Shown: piece after piece, positions 9,019 to 21,152 of the stretch
Numbering within the stretch: the first letter of the stretch is position 1
How the letters are laid out: each line of letters opens with the position of its first letter
NCBI RefSeq assembly: GCF_040436345.1
Contig: NC_133223.1
Span: 27,250,910 to 27,314,909, forward strand
Origin: Pagrus major
Lineage: Eukaryota > Chordata > Actinopteri > Spariformes > Sparidae
Reading direction: 5' to 3'
DNA length: 64,000 bases
Notes under the pieces: model-generated
The model's input: the letters and a program-made list of their open reading frames with translations, nothing else
Database searches by the model: none
Told to the model about the DNA's origin: nothing
Translations under genes and position numbers: made by a program

Positions 9019-10654
9019 ATATTTTGCAAAGGACATGAAGCTTTATAGCCTCAGTCTTTTAGCATGATATCATGTACGTAGCAAATGAACCTTCAAGACA
9101 TTTTCTCCATGAAGAAGTTGTTTTTAAAAGAGAGGTCATTTCAAATAAAAAGTCACCTTGACACAGTTTTCAACTATTAAGAAATGGGCTACTTAGCGAG
9201 CAAGCTACAATAAAATCTGTCAACGGCAAAAGCAACAAGTCAACTAAACTGGCTGTAAACTGACGATCACTGGTGAGAAGTGACAAACCTGTTGTTATCT
9301 ATGTCTGTGTGTAATTTAGCATTGTTTCAAATATTATTAACAATTCTGAGTGATAAACCTGCATTACACTTACATAAGCTAGTCTGGACGTGACACCATG
9401 ACTATGAACATCCAGTCCTTTGCTCTAAGATTGACTGTTAGATAAGCATTTATGCATGCAGTTTCCACTGATAATTGTAACAGACTTACCAGTTGGAATT
9501 TGTTGTACTTTTGAAGACAATGGGTGTTACACTTTGGACAGAAAATAAACATGAGCTGTTGCTCATTATTAATTAGCAACTGATTTAATTAGCAGCTAGC
9601 TAGCTACCTAGCTGACATATACTCTGAGTTGGTAGAAAACATTGTCACTAGTTGAGTTTTTAATGTTGACTCATATGAAACCTTGCAAGGGTCTTGTTTG
9701 CATGTATTCATTGATATGGATTCAAGCAGAAGGCAAGCAAACCGCATGTCATTTTAGTGGATAAGAGCAGATTGGTAAAATTAGGTGAGGCCGGCAGTGT
9801 CAACGGGCAACATTTATGGTGGACAGCCTTGCCATCCAAAGTTAAAACATAAAAAGCTATTGATAGAATAATTACATGAAATAATATTATATACTATGTT
9901 TTAATCCATTCTTTTTAAAGGACCTATTTGTAAGAAAAGTTGATTTTTGAGTCTTGTGTTGCAACTTCAGGAATACTCCCCCTGGTGGTACATTTATGTC
10001 ATGTAGGCTGTAGATTTTGTACTTCTGATCCTCAGAAGTAGAAATTAGACAGGAAGTGACGTTCAGTTGTTTATCAGTTCAAAGTTGGTCACATTGCATT
10101 CATGAAGTCTAGACAATCTACTGCCACCATTTGTGTACCTTCTTTTAGACGGAACCATCAGTAAGTTTTACGATATAGGAGTGTGTTTTGTTCATATCAA
10201 GTGATTATTTGAATGAGTTATATCAACTATTTTGCAAAGTATGCAAGCAAAGTTTTAGTTAATGGTAGCACGCATGTTGAATATATAGCACCTAATTACA
10301 GCTAATATTTACCTTTTGTACTTATTCTTTTTTAAAAGATGATAGATTATAGTGCTTAACATGGTTAAATAGGAAAGAAAAATTCTGCTTTAAGAAACGT
10401 ATCCTAAGCTTATCTGTACTTACCCTCTCATTTACCTGTATGTTGTAATAATATCTAAAAAGGAAGAATATGGTGTTACTTACCAACGTACATTTTTTAC
10501 TTGTTACTTACCTCCTTACCTGTACATGACCGTATACCTTGTTTCATATTACTTTTGTGTTTTCAATTTTTTCACTTTGCCATATAAAAGCCTGCCAAAT
10601 ACAACACTCGACTGTTCCATGAAGGAAAAAGTATGGTTAAAGTCTCATTCCCTT

Positions 10655-10726
10655 CTCGTCAAAAACTGACGCTGTGGGATTGCAGGACAGGTCAGTCGCT
10701 ATCCCAAAGTGTCAGTTTTTGACGAT
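10655..10726. repeat. Long hairpin upstream of OR3
   Basis: The left arm at 10655-10680 and the right arm at 10701-10726 pair over 26 bases with about three mismatches, around a 20-base loop. Outer bases (GTCTCATTCCC side against the GTGACAC side) give weaker extra pairing. It is the best-preserved member of a hairpin repeated upstream of every receptor in the window, possibly an ancient MITE. Confidence 0.7.
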
Positions 10727-11393
10727 TCAGTGACACTTTAGATCTCTTTTTTTTAATACTACCTTTAAAAGATGCAATGTCACCACAGCAACATATTACC
10801 ATGCCTGTTTTATTTTGCAGTTGAGCGATTTTGTCGGACTGTTTTTCTGTGGCCATCGAGAAGGTGTTGTCCTTCTGTCCTACTGCATATATTACTCCAT
10901 TTTGCTTAGCATCCTGTTGGTCCTAGCGTGTTTCTGTATTTCCTCTTTTAAATTTGAAATTCTGCAGTGTATAATAGGAGACATGTATTAGACTAATAAC
11001 AGCAAAATTTAGACTGGCAACACAACAGGCCGCTCTTAAAACATATTTGTGAAATCGGAAATTGGAGCGAGGAGCTAGTTTACTGTCAATTCCTTTATAG
11101 CATAAATAGCCTACAGTGTGCCAAAGAAATCATTTTCCAAGTTATGAAAATTATACATTTGAACATTGTTGGAGAATTCTGCTCCACAAGTGCCATAAAG
11201 TTCTATATTGTTATTTTCATGCGCTGCATTTACAGTAGATTGCATCATCCTGAAAATAAGAGGATTGATTGGCTGGTTTGATTTCTAAGCGTGTGTGTCG
11301 ATGTAGTCAGACAAGATATTTAAAAGTGAGGAGAGAGAGCAGACACTGTGAGGGACGGAGTTACCCTTCACAGGAACACTAAGTTTTCTAACC

Positions 11394-12326
11394 ATGATGG
11401 ATAATGTTTCTCAAATAACAATGTTTTTTCTTTCAGGTTTAAATGAAACAAATAACCACAGATTTACTCTCTTCTTTCTCACTTTGCTGTGTTACTGTTT
11501 GATTTTGCTGGTAAATGTTTGTGTAATTGTGATCATCATCATGGATAGAAACTTGCATGAACCAATGTATATTTTACTGTGTACTTTTTGCATGAATGGA
11601 CTTTTTGGAACAGCAGGTTTCTACCCCAAGTTTCTCTGGGATCTGCTTTCTCCTGTTCATGTTATCTCTTATTCTGGATGCCTTGTTCAGGTTCAAGTAT
11701 TTCTCTCATTTGCCTTCATTGAGCTGTCCATTCTTGCAGTCATGGCATATGACAGATATGTGGCTATATGTCGACCACTGGAGTACCACTCTGTCATGTC
11801 AAAGCAAAGACTCATTACGTTAGTCTGTTACTCTTGGATGACACCTTTTTGCATTGTAGGTATAAATGTTTTTCTAACATCTAGATTAAAGTTATGCAGC
11901 CCATATATCGACAAATTTTTTTGTATGAATTGGATGATTGTTAAACTTGCTTGTATCCCAGCTGAAATTGTTGTACATAACATAGTTACATATATAACAA
12001 TAATCTTTTACTTATTTCATGGTATATTCATAGTTCTTTCCTACATGTATCTCATTAAAACATGTGCAGATTCCATTGAAAACAGGGCAAAGTTCATGCA
12101 AACATGTGTGCCACATTTAACCTCCTTACTCATTTTTCTTGAAAGTATACTTTTTGATGTCATGTTTATGCGATTTGGTTCAAAAGATTTCCCTCAAGCC
12201 TTTAAAAACTTTGTTGCAATAGAATTTCTTGTCATACCTCCCTTAATGAATCCATTAATTTACGGTTTCAAATTGTCCAAAATTAGAAACAGAATTATGG
12301 TTGTTCTTACTTTAAAAAATAAATGA
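11394..12326 (+). CDS. Odorant receptor OR3
   Basis: 310-residue intact receptor. Compared with OR1 it has VCVIVIIIMDR at the end of TM1, NGLFGTAGFYPK in TM2, VQVFLSFAFIELSILA in TM3, a C-rich TM4 (MTPFCIVGINVF), and glutamate at ICL2 position 130 where OR1 has lysine. The TM6 segment has LIFLESILFDVMFMRF with an acidic residue (E250) inside the helix, shared with OR8, OR11 and OR13. All structural motifs (DRY, NPLIY, W148, C96) are present. The protein is identical to OR11 and differs from OR8 at two residues. It is followed by a solo-LTR insertion about 500 bp downstream. Confidence 0.95.
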   Translation: MMDNVSQITMFFLSGLNETNNHRFTLFFLTLLCYCLILLVNVCVIVIIIMDRNLHEPMYILLCTFCMNGLFGTAGFYPKFLWDLLSPVHVISYSGCLVQVQVFLSFAFIELSILAVMAYDRYVAICRPLEYHSVMSKQRLITLVCYSWMTPFCIVGINVFLTSRLKLCSPYIDKFFCMNWMIVKLACIPAEIVVHNIVTYITIIFYLFHGIFIVLSYMYLIKTCADSIENRAKFMQTCVPHLTSLLIFLESILFDVMFMRFGSKDFPQAFKNFVAIEFLVIPPLMNPLIYGFKLSKIRNRIMVVLTLKNK

Positions 12327-15139
12327 CTTCTGTCTGATATACAGTGTAAAAAGAAACTTAAAAGTCCTATGTCTGATGTTCTTCCTTAAAATTGTACTGT
12401 CTAACCAGCTGTTTGCTGTGGCTGTTGGAGTTACATGTAATACCCTCAAGAGTTTTTGCACATTTAGCAAACGTGAGCTTATTTATCCTTGAAGAATGTC
12501 TTTTTAGCTGAAAGTTTCATTTCATTTAACTGAAATTTGCATACATTTTTGTGAATAGGAAGTTCTTTTAGATTCAGGGTGCTGAATCGTATCCCTATCT
12601 CATTTGGTAACGCTCTTAAAATGATGATGATGATGAGGTGCTGTGCTCTTTATTAGCTTCATTTTGAATATCCACATTATTCACATTTAGCCAATGGTCT
12701 ACTCAGTTGTAAAGTGATTCCTGTTGTTGAACGTGTGTGCACGTCTCAGGTAATTCATGCAAAAACTTTAATATGTCATTATTAAATTGTCTTTCATCAT
12801 GCTGTAGGCTACTGTGTGCAATGATGTTGAGGTGTCTGCTGTTAGATGCAGCATATTTATACAAATGTTTTGTATTAGGAGAATATATTGGAATGTTAGT
12901 TGCTGTTTGGGCCTTCCTGACTTGGAGGTTATTTGTTTAGGGGTACCAGAATATTGACATGATGGTGCTGCTGTCAAGTTAATATATACCAGATTTTAGA
13001 TCAGCAGAGGCATGGAGACCCTAGGTCAGAGGTGGATGCACCCAAAATGAGGGGCCTCTCCTATTTTTCTGTCTCTCTCTTAACATGAACCATATGTTAT
13101 AAACAGGTTTTTGACCAAAACAAGCTAGGTATATAAGGAGCTGTCTGCATATTGTCGTCGGAGTTTCATTATTCGGCTGGAGACTCTCCAAGTAACGTGT
13201 TACTTGTTTACGATACTGAACTTATTGTAATAAATTTGTTATACAACTAAGACAGTGTCGGCGGAGTTTTTCTTCCAACATCTTCGACTGCATCACCACT
13301 GAAGATACGACATTGTGTCTACATGTATTTAAACTGCAATACAAAAACAATCCTGCTCCTTTATTTCCAAATCTTCATAATTACATGGATCATCAACTGA
13401 TGAGGATGCTGACTATTTTTCAAAAGACATGAAGCTTTATAGCCTCAGTCTTTCAGCATGATATCATGTATGTAGCAAATGCACTTTCAAATCATTTTCT
13501 CCATCAAGAACCTTTTTTGAACAAAGAAGTTATTTCAAACAAAAAGTCACCTTGACACAGTTTCCAACTATTAAGAAATGGGCTACTTAGCGAACAAGCT
13601 ACAATAAAATCTGTTAACGGCAACAAGTCATCTGAACTGACTGTAAATTGACGATCACTGGTGAGAAGTGATGATCCTGTTTTTATCTATCTCTATGTGT
13701 AATTAAACATTGTTTCAAATATTATTAACAATTCTGAGTGGTAAACATGCATTTGAGTCATATAAGCTAGTCTGGACATGACACCATGACTTCAGCTCTT
13801 TATAGAACATGCTGAAACCGACAGTAGGCCTATACTTCCATCTACGAACATCCAGTCCTTTGCTCTGGGATTGACTCTTAGCTAAGCATGTATGCATGCA
13901 GTTTCTACTGATAATTGTGACAGACTTACCAGTTGGAATTTGTTGTACTTTTGAAGACAATGGGTGTTAAATTTTGGACAGAAAAAAAAAATGAGCAGTT
14001 GCTCATTTTTAATCAGTAACTGATTTAATTAGCAGCTGGCAAGCTAGCTAGTTAACATTTTCTCTAAGTTGGTTGTTGACATTGTCTCTAGTTGAGTTTT
14101 TGTTGTTAACTCATATGAAACCTTGCAAGGGTCCTGTTTGCATGTGTGCATATATATGGATTCAGGAAGACATTAGACAGCAAACCTGATATCATTGTAG
14201 TGGATGCCGGCAGCGGCGAGCGCCAACCAGCGACGGTTACAGTACACAGCGTTGCCGTCCAAATTTAAAATACAAAAAGCTATTAATAGAATAAGTGATA
14301 AGTGCATAAAACAATATTGTATAATATGTTTGAATCCATTTCTTTAAAGGACCTTTTTGTAAGAAAAGTTGATTTTTGAGTCTCATTCCCCAACTGGTCA
14401 AAAACTGATGCTGTGGGATTATAGGTCGGGTCAGCCGCCATCCAAGAGAGACACTTTTTTACAAATTGAGTGAGACTTAAAAATCATATATATTTTTTTT
14501 ACAAATAAAAAATGTAAAAAATAACACATCTCCACAGAAACATATTACAATGCCTGTTTTATTTTGCAGTTGAACGCTTTAGTCACACTATTTGTCTTTC
14601 ATGTACCGTCCAGAAGGTGTTGTCTCTCTGTCCTACTGAATATATTACTCCATGTTTCTTAGCATCCTGTTGGTCCTCGCATGTTTCTATATTTCCTCTT
14701 TTTAATTGAGAAATTTGGCAGTGCACGATAGGAGACGTGTACTAGAGTAATAAGAGCAAAATTTAGACAGGCCACACCACAGGCCGCTATAACACATCTT
14801 TGTGAAACCAGAGCCAGGAGCTAGTTTATTGTCAATGCCTTAATAGCATCAATAGCCTACAGTGTGCCGAAGAAATCATTTTTCAGGTGATGAAAATTAT
14901 ACGTTGAATGGTAGTTCAAGAGTTCTGCTCTACAAGTGCCATAAAGGTCTATATTGTTATTTTCATGCGCTGCATTTACAGTAGATTGCAACATCCTGAA
15001 AATAAGAGGATTGATTGGCTGGTTTGATTTCTAAGCGTGTGTGTCGATGTAGTCAGACAAGATATTAAAAAGTGAGGAGAGAGAGCAGACACTGTGAGGG
15101 ACGGAGTTATCCTTCACAGGAACAGCACGTTTTTTAACC
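12327..15139 (+). other. Spacer OR3-OR4 with solo LTR
   Basis: 2.8 kb. It contains the 485-bp LTR-like insertion at 12828-13312, a poly(A)-like CAATAAAAT near 13601-13609, a hairpin-derived region near 14386-14470 and the proximal block before OR4. The same arrangement recurs after OR11. No host gene recognised besides receptor flanks. Confidence 0.75.
12828..13312. mobile_element. Solo LTR-like insertion, copy 1
   Basis: A 485-bp insertion starting TGAGGTGTC and ending ATACGACA, absent from the paralogous spacers after OR1, OR4 and OR5. A 4-bp target duplication ATGT flanks copies 2 and 3 perfectly; in this copy the right side reads TTGT. A TATATAAGG at 13130-13138 and an AATAAA at 13229-13234 about 100 bp later have the spacing of an LTR promoter and poly(A) signal, and no internal region is present. 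A 4-bp duplication with TG...CA ends fits an endogenous retrovirus-like or Gypsy-like LTR; the family is not identified. Confidence 0.7.
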
Positions 15140-16069
15140 ATGATGGATAATGTTTCTCAAATAAGAATGTTTTTTCTTTCAGGTTTAAATGAAACAAATA
15201 ACCACAGATTTACTCTCTTCTTCCTCACTTTACTGTGTTACTGTGTGATTTTGCTGGTAAATATTTCTGTTATTGTGATCATCATCATGGATAAAAACCT
15301 GCATGAACCAATGTATATTTTACTATGTACTTTTTGCATGAATGGACTTTATGGGACAACAGGTTTCTACCCCAAGCTTCTCTGGGATCTTCTTTCTCCT
15401 GTTCATGTTATCTCTTATTCTGGATGCCTTGTTCAGGCTCAAGTAATTAATTCATTCGCCTGCACTGATCTGTCTATTCTTTCAGTCATGGCATATGACA
15501 GATATGTTGCTATATGTCGACCACTGCAGTACCACTCTGTCATGTCAAAGCAGAAACTCGTTATATTAGTCTGGTTCTCTTGGCTTACGCCTTTTTTCAT
15601 CATTGCCGCAAATATTTTTCTAACATCTAGATTAAAGTTATGCAGCCCATATATCACCAGATTTTTTTGTCTGAATTGGACGATTGTTAAACTCGCTTGT
15701 TTCCCAGCTGAAACTGTTGTTCACAACGTAGTTGCATACATAACGATAATCATTTATTTATTTCATGGTATATTCATAGTTCTTTCCTACATGTATCTCA
15801 TGAAAACGTGTGCAGATTCTATAGAAAACAGGGCAAAGTTCATGCAAACATGTGTGCCACATTTGATCTCCTTACTCATTTTTCTTGTAACTATACTTTT
15901 TAATGCAGTTATTATGCGATTTGGTTCAAAAGATTTCCCTCAAGCCTTTAAAAACTTTGTTGAAATGGAAATTGTCATACCTCCCTTAATGAATCCATTA
16001 ATTTATGGTTTCAAATTGACCAAAATTCGAAACAGAATTCTGGTTGTTCTTACGTTAAAAACTAAATGA
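15140..16069 (+). CDS. Odorant receptor OR4
   Basis: 309-residue intact receptor, one residue shorter than its neighbours because the segment before TM7 reads VEMEIVIPPLMN instead of IEILVIPPLMN. The TM3 variant is VINSFACTDLSILS; ICL2 has Q130; TM4 is unusual in starting WFSWLTPFFIIAANIF. TM7 NPLIY, the DRY-type motif and the cysteines are intact. OR12 is its copy with two differences (K/R in ICL2 and V/I in ECL2/TM5). The sequence 3' of the stop is of OR1 type, unlike that of OR12, so a recombination junction lies just after this gene. Confidence 0.95.
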   Translation: MMDNVSQIRMFFLSGLNETNNHRFTLFFLTLLCYCVILLVNISVIVIIIMDKNLHEPMYILLCTFCMNGLYGTTGFYPKLLWDLLSPVHVISYSGCLVQAQVINSFACTDLSILSVMAYDRYVAICRPLQYHSVMSKQKLVILVWFSWLTPFFIIAANIFLTSRLKLCSPYITRFFCLNWTIVKLACFPAETVVHNVVAYITIIIYLFHGIFIVLSYMYLMKTCADSIENRAKFMQTCVPHLISLLIFLVTILFNAVIMRFGSKDFPQAFKNFVEMEIVIPPLMNPLIYGFKLTKIRNRILVVLTLKTK

Positions 16070-18364
16070 CTTCTGTGTTATATATTAAGGAAACTTACAT
16101 TCCTATGTCTGATGTTCTTCCTTAAATTTGCACTGTTTAACCAGCTGTTTGCTGTGGCTGTTAGAGTTACATGTAATATCCTCAAGAGTGTTTGCACATT
16201 TAGCAAAAGTGAGCTTGTTAATCCTTGCAGAATGTATTTTTAGCTGAACGTTTTAATTTCATTTAACTGAAATTTGCATTGATTTTTGGGAATAGGACTT
16301 TTTTTAGATTCAGGGTGCTGAATCATATGTATCGCTATCTCATTTGGTGACGCTTTTAAAATGATGATGATTAGGTGTTGTGCTCTTTATTAGCTTTATT
16401 TTGAATATTCACATTATTCACATTTAGCCAATGGTCTACTCAGTTGTATAGTGATTCCTGTTGTAGAACATGTGTGTGCACGTCTCAGGTAATTCATGCA
16501 AAAAGTTTGATATGTCATTATTAAATTGTCATTCATCATGCTGTACTGTGTGCAATGATGTGTCTACATGTATTTAAACTGCAATACAAAAACAATCCTG
16601 CTCCTTTAATTCCAAATCTTCATAATTACATGGATCATCAACTGATGAGGATGCTGAATATTTTTCTAAGGACATGAAGGTTTATAGCCTCAGTCTTTCA
16701 GCATGATATCATGTATGTAGCAAATGCACCTTCAAGACATTTTCTCCATGAAGAACTTTTGTTGAACAGAGAGGTCATTTAAAACAAAAAGTCACCTTGA
16801 CACAGTTTTGAACTATTAAGAAATGGGCTACTTAGTGAGCAAGCTACAATAAAATCTGTTAACAGTGACAAGTCATCTGAACTGGCTGTAAATTGATGAT
16901 CACTGGCGAGTAGTGACGATCCTGTTCTTTTTTATCTCTGTGTAATTAAACATTATTTCAAATATTATTAACAATTCTGAGTGATAAACCTGCATTTGAG
17001 TCAAATAAGCTAGTATGGACGTGACGCCATGACTTCAGCTCTTTATAGAACATGCTGAAACCAACAGTAGGCCTATACTTCCATCTACGAACATCCAGTC
17101 CTTTGCTCTGGGATTGACTGTTAGCTAAGCATGTATACATGCAGGTTCCACTGATAATTGTGACAAACTTACTAGTCGGAATCTGTTGTACTTTTGAAGA
17201 CAACGGGTTTTAAACTTTGGACAGAAGAAAACATGAGCAGTTGCTCATTTTTACTCAGTAACTGATTTTATTAGCAGCTGGCAAGCTAGCTAGTTAACAT
17301 TTTCTCTAAGTTGGTTGTTGACATTGTCTCTAGTTGAGTTTTTGTTGTTGACTATATAACCTTGCAAGGTTCTTGCATGTGTGCATTGATATGGATTCAG
17401 ACAGAAGTTAGACAGCAAACCTGACATCATTGTCGTGGACGAGAGCAGAACAGTAAAATTATGTGAGGCTGGCAGCGACAACCGGTGACGGTAACGGTGG
17501 AGGGCGTTGCCGTTGAAATTTAGATTACAAAAACCTATTAATAGAATAATTGCATTATATAACATCATTTCATCCATTCGTTTTAAAGGGCCTATTTGTA
17601 AGAAAGGCAGATTTTTGAGTCTCATTCCCGACTGGTCAAAAACTTAAGCTGTGGGATTTTAGGACGGGGTCAGCCGCCATTCCAAAGTTTTACTTCTTGA
17701 TGCATTGACAGTGAGACTTAAAAAGTGTATTTTTTGTTACAAATACGTCCTTTAAAAAATACGATGACACCACTGCAACATATTACCATGCCTGTTGTTT
17801 TGGTTTTTTTAACAGTGGATCGATTTTCTCGAACTATTTGTTTTTCCTGTTCCATCCAGCAGGTGCTGCCCCTCTTTCCTACTGAACATATTACTTCTTA
17901 GCATCCTATTGGTCCTTGCATTTTTCTGCATTTCCTCTTTTAAATTTGAAATTCTGCAGAGTACGATAGGAGACGTGTATTAGACTCAAAGGGGAAAATT
18001 TAGACAGGCCGCTCTAAAACATCTTTGTGAAACCAGAGTGGGGAGCTAGTTTATTGTCAATGCCTTTATAGAATGAATAGCCCACAGTGTGCCGAAGAAA
18101 TCATTTTCCAAGTAAGGAAAATTATACATTTAATGGTAGTTCAAGAGTTCTGCTCTCCAAGTGCCATAAAGGTCTATACTGTTATTTTCATGCGCTGCAT
18201 TTACAGTACATTGCAACATCCTGAAAATAAGAGGATTGATTGGCTGGTTTGATTTCTAAGCGTGTGTGTCGATGTAGTCAGACAAGATATTAAAAAGTGA
18301 GGAGAGAGAGCAGACACTGTGAGGGACAGAGTTACCCTTCACAGGAACAAAAAGGTTTCTAACC
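16070..18364 (+). other. Spacer OR4-OR5 (copy of the OR1-OR2 spacer)
   Basis: Its length (2295 bp) and sequence match the OR1-OR2 spacer (2294 bp), with no major insertions, and it includes the poly(A)-like site and the proximal block. It shows that OR5 with its 5' side was added by a duplication whose left junction lies at or within the end of OR4. No separate gene seen. Confidence 0.75.
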
Positions 18365-19297
18365 ATGATGGATAATGTTTCTCAAATAAGAATGTTTTTT
18401 CTTTTAGGTTTAAATGAAACAAATAACCATAGATTTACTCTCTTTTTTCTCACTTTACTGTGTTACTGTGTGACTTTGCTGGTAAATATTTCTGTTATTG
18501 GGACCATCATCATGGATAAAAACCTGCATGAACCAATGTATATTTTAGTATGTACTTTTTGCATGAATGGACTTTATGGTACAACAGGTTTCTATCCCAA
18601 GTTTCTCTGGGATCTTCTTTCTCCTGTTCATGTTATCTCTTATTCTGGATGTCTTGTTCAGGCTCAAGTAATTATGTCATTTGTCTGCAGTGAGCTGTCT
18701 GTTCTTTCTGTCATGGCATATGACAGATATGTGGCTATATGTCGACCACTGCAGTACCACTCTGTCATGTCAAAGCAAAGACTCATTACATTAGTCTGTT
18801 ACTCTTGGCTTATGCCTTTTTTCATTGTAGCCACAAATATGTTTTTAACATCTGGATTAAGGTTATGCAGCCCATATATCACCGGATTTTTTTGTGTGAA
18901 TTGGACGATTGTTAAACTTGCTTGTTTCCCAGCTGAAACTGCTGTTAACAACATAGTTGCATACATTATGATAATCATATATTTATTTCATGGTCTATTA
19001 ATAGTTCTATCCTACATGTATCTCATTAAAACATGTGAAAATTCTATAGAGAACAAGGCAAAATTCATGCAAACATGTGTGCCACATTTAACCTCCTTGC
19101 TTATTTTTTTTGTAACTATCGTTTTTGATTTAATTATTTTGCGATTTGGTTCAAAAGCTTTCCCTCAAACCTTTAAAAACTTTGCTGCAATAGAAATTCT
19201 TGTCATACCTCCCTTAATAAATCCATTAATTTATGGGTTCAAATTGACCAAAATTCGAAACAGAGTTCTGGGTGTTCTTACTTTAAAATTTAAATGA
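18365..19297 (+). CDS. Odorant receptor OR5 (near copy of OR2)
   Basis: 310-residue intact receptor differing from OR2 at one residue by eye (L for I at 211 in TM5), with all family motifs present. Unlike OR2, its 3' flank keeps the roughly 110-bp stretch that the OR2, OR7 and OR10 flanks have lost to a palindrome, so OR5 and OR2 are separate loci rather than one sequence placed twice. It is the last receptor before BEL copy B. Confidence 0.95.
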   Translation: MMDNVSQIRMFFLLGLNETNNHRFTLFFLTLLCYCVTLLVNISVIGTIIMDKNLHEPMYILVCTFCMNGLYGTTGFYPKFLWDLLSPVHVISYSGCLVQAQVIMSFVCSELSVLSVMAYDRYVAICRPLQYHSVMSKQRLITLVCYSWLMPFFIVATNMFLTSGLRLCSPYITGFFCVNWTIVKLACFPAETAVNNIVAYIMIIIYLFHGLLIVLSYMYLIKTCENSIENKAKFMQTCVPHLTSLLIFFVTIVFDLIILRFGSKAFPQTFKNFAAIEILVIPPLINPLIYGFKLTKIRNRVLGVLTLKFK

Positions 19298-20796
19298 CTT
19301 TGAGGAAACTTAAAGTCCTATGTCTGATGGTCTTCCCTAAATTTGTACTGTTTAACCAACTGTTTGCTGTGGCTGTTGGAGTTACATGTAATATTGTCAA
19401 GAGTTTTTGCACATTCAGCAAACATGAGCTTGTTAATCCTTGAAGAATGTCTTTTTAGCTGAAAGTTTAATTTCATTTAACTGAAATTTGCATTGATTTT
19501 TGTGAAGGGGCATTTAGATTTAGGGTGCTGAATCATATGGATCTCTATCTTATTTGGTGACTCTTTTAGAAATGAAATGATGATTAGATGTTGTGCTCTG
19601 TTTTAGCTTTATTTTGAATATTCACATTATTCACATTTAGCCATTGGGCTACTCAGTTGTATAGTGATTCCTGTTGTTGAACATCTCAGGTAATTGATGC
19701 AAAAAGTGTTTTCATGATTCATTATTAAATTGTCATTCATCATGCTCTACTGTGCACAATGATGTGTCTACATGTATTTAAACTGCAGTACAAAAACAAT
19801 CCGGCTCCTTTATTTCCAAGTCTTCATAATTACATGGATCATCAACTGATGAGGATGCTGATATTTTGCAAAGGCCATGAAGCTTTATAGCCTCAGTCTT
19901 TTAGCATGATATCATGTATGTTCAAGACCTTTTCTCGATCAAGAAATATTTTTTTACAGAGAGGTCATTATTTTTAAAAATCGCCTTGACACAGTTTTCA
20001 ACTATTAAGAAATGGGCTACTTAGCGAGCAAGCTACAATAAAATATGTCAACGGCAAAAGCGACAAGTCATCTGAACTGGCTGTAGACTGATGATCACGG
20101 CGAGAAGTGCATTAGACTTACATAAGCTAGTCTGGACGTGACACCATGACTATGAACATCCAGTCCTTTGCTCTCGCATTGACTGTTAGATAAGCATGTA
20201 TGCATGCAGTTTCCACTGATAATTGTAACAGACTTACCAGTTGGAATTTGTTGTACTTTTGAAGACAATGGGTGTTTGGACACTTTGGACAGAAAATAAA
20301 CATGAGCAGTTGCTCATTATTAATCAGCAACTGATTTAATTAGCAGCTAGCTAGCTAGCTAGCTGACATACTCTGAGTTGGTAGAAAACATTGTCACTAG
20401 TTGAGTTTTTGATGTTGACTCATATGAAACCTTGCAAGGGTCTTGTATGCATATATTCATTGATATGGATTCAAGCAGAAGGCAAGCAAACCGCATGTCA
20501 TTTTAGTGGATAAGAGCAGATTGGTAAAATTAGGTGAGGCCGGCAGTGTCGACGGACAACATTTATGGTGGACAGCCTTGCCATCCAAAGTTAAAATATA
20601 AAAAGCTATTAATAGAATAATTACATGAAATAATATTATATACTATGATTTAATCCATTCTTTTTAAAGGACCTATTTGTAAGAAAAGTTGATTTTTGAG
20701 TCTTGTGTTGCAACTTCAGGAATACTCCCCCTGGTGGTACATTTGAGTCATGTAGGCTGTAGATTTTGTACTTCTGATCCTCAGAAGTAGAAATTA
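19298..20796 (+). other. OR5 3' flank up to BEL copy B
   Basis: 1.5 kb of OR2-type 3' flank. It contains the poly(A)-like CAATAAAAT near 20036-20044, a short AGCT microsatellite near 20345-20363 and a conserved stretch ending AAATTA just before the BEL target duplication. No gene seen. Confidence 0.75.
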
Positions 20797-20801
20797 GACA
20801 G

Positions 20802-21112
20802 TGTTATAAATTCCCCATGCATATTAGTAAGATGTTCATTGTTAATAGTATAATTCATTCATAACAGTTTGATTATCTGAATAATTTCAGTCAGTCTGTT
20901 TTGGGTCAGGCAATTTACTGAGACAGCAATATTTACATTTTGGGGTCCTGATGAGTCAGCGTTGTTGAAGGATATATGTACTGACTGGCTGCTGAAAAAG
21001 TTCTATATAAAGAGTTAAAACGTCAATCGGTGTGCTTCTTGCTCTCTAACTGGAGTACGCTCACGGGTGAAGTGTCCCCAGCACAACAGTTTCCCCCCAA
21101 GTATCTTTAATA
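20802..21112 (+). repeat. 5' LTR of BEL copy B
   Basis: 311-bp direct repeat beginning TGTTATAAATT and ending CTTTAATA, preceded by GACAG. It contains the TATA-like TTCTATATAAAG near 21000-21011. Its partner is the 3' LTR at 27338. Confidence 0.92.
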
Positions 21113-21113
21113 T

Positions 21114-21131
21114 TGGTCCTTTGAGCCGGAT
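21114..21131 (+). other. Primer binding site, tRNA-Tyr type
   Basis: TGGTCCTTTGAGCCGGAT starts one base after the 5' LTR. It closely matches the complement of the 3' end of animal tRNA-Tyr (recalled sequence ...CCGGCTCGAAGGACCA). This is the expected place for the minus-strand primer of an LTR element. Confidence 0.65.
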
Positions 21132-21152
21132 TTCTACACTCGCGACGGAGAA

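Larger units (their letters stand above)
8538..11393 (+). other. Spacer OR2-OR3, including an empty BEL site
   Basis: 2.86 kb. It holds the OR2 3' flank with a perfect palindrome (8986-9018), a poly(A)-like CAATAAAAT (9208-9216), the uninterrupted target GACAG (10048-10052) where BEL is inserted in other copies, the TTACC cluster (about 10420-10530), the long hairpin at 10655-10726 and the proximal block before OR3. No gene recognised. Confidence 0.75.

Noticed and set aside
12737-12977. Short ORFs on both strands after OR3, repeated after OR8 and OR11
   Set aside because: They overlap the solo LTR boundary and are copied with it; no sign of coding.
20345-20363. AGCT-type microsatellite before BEL copy B
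   Set aside because: A few units only, expected by chance in this AT-rich spacer; no clear significance.
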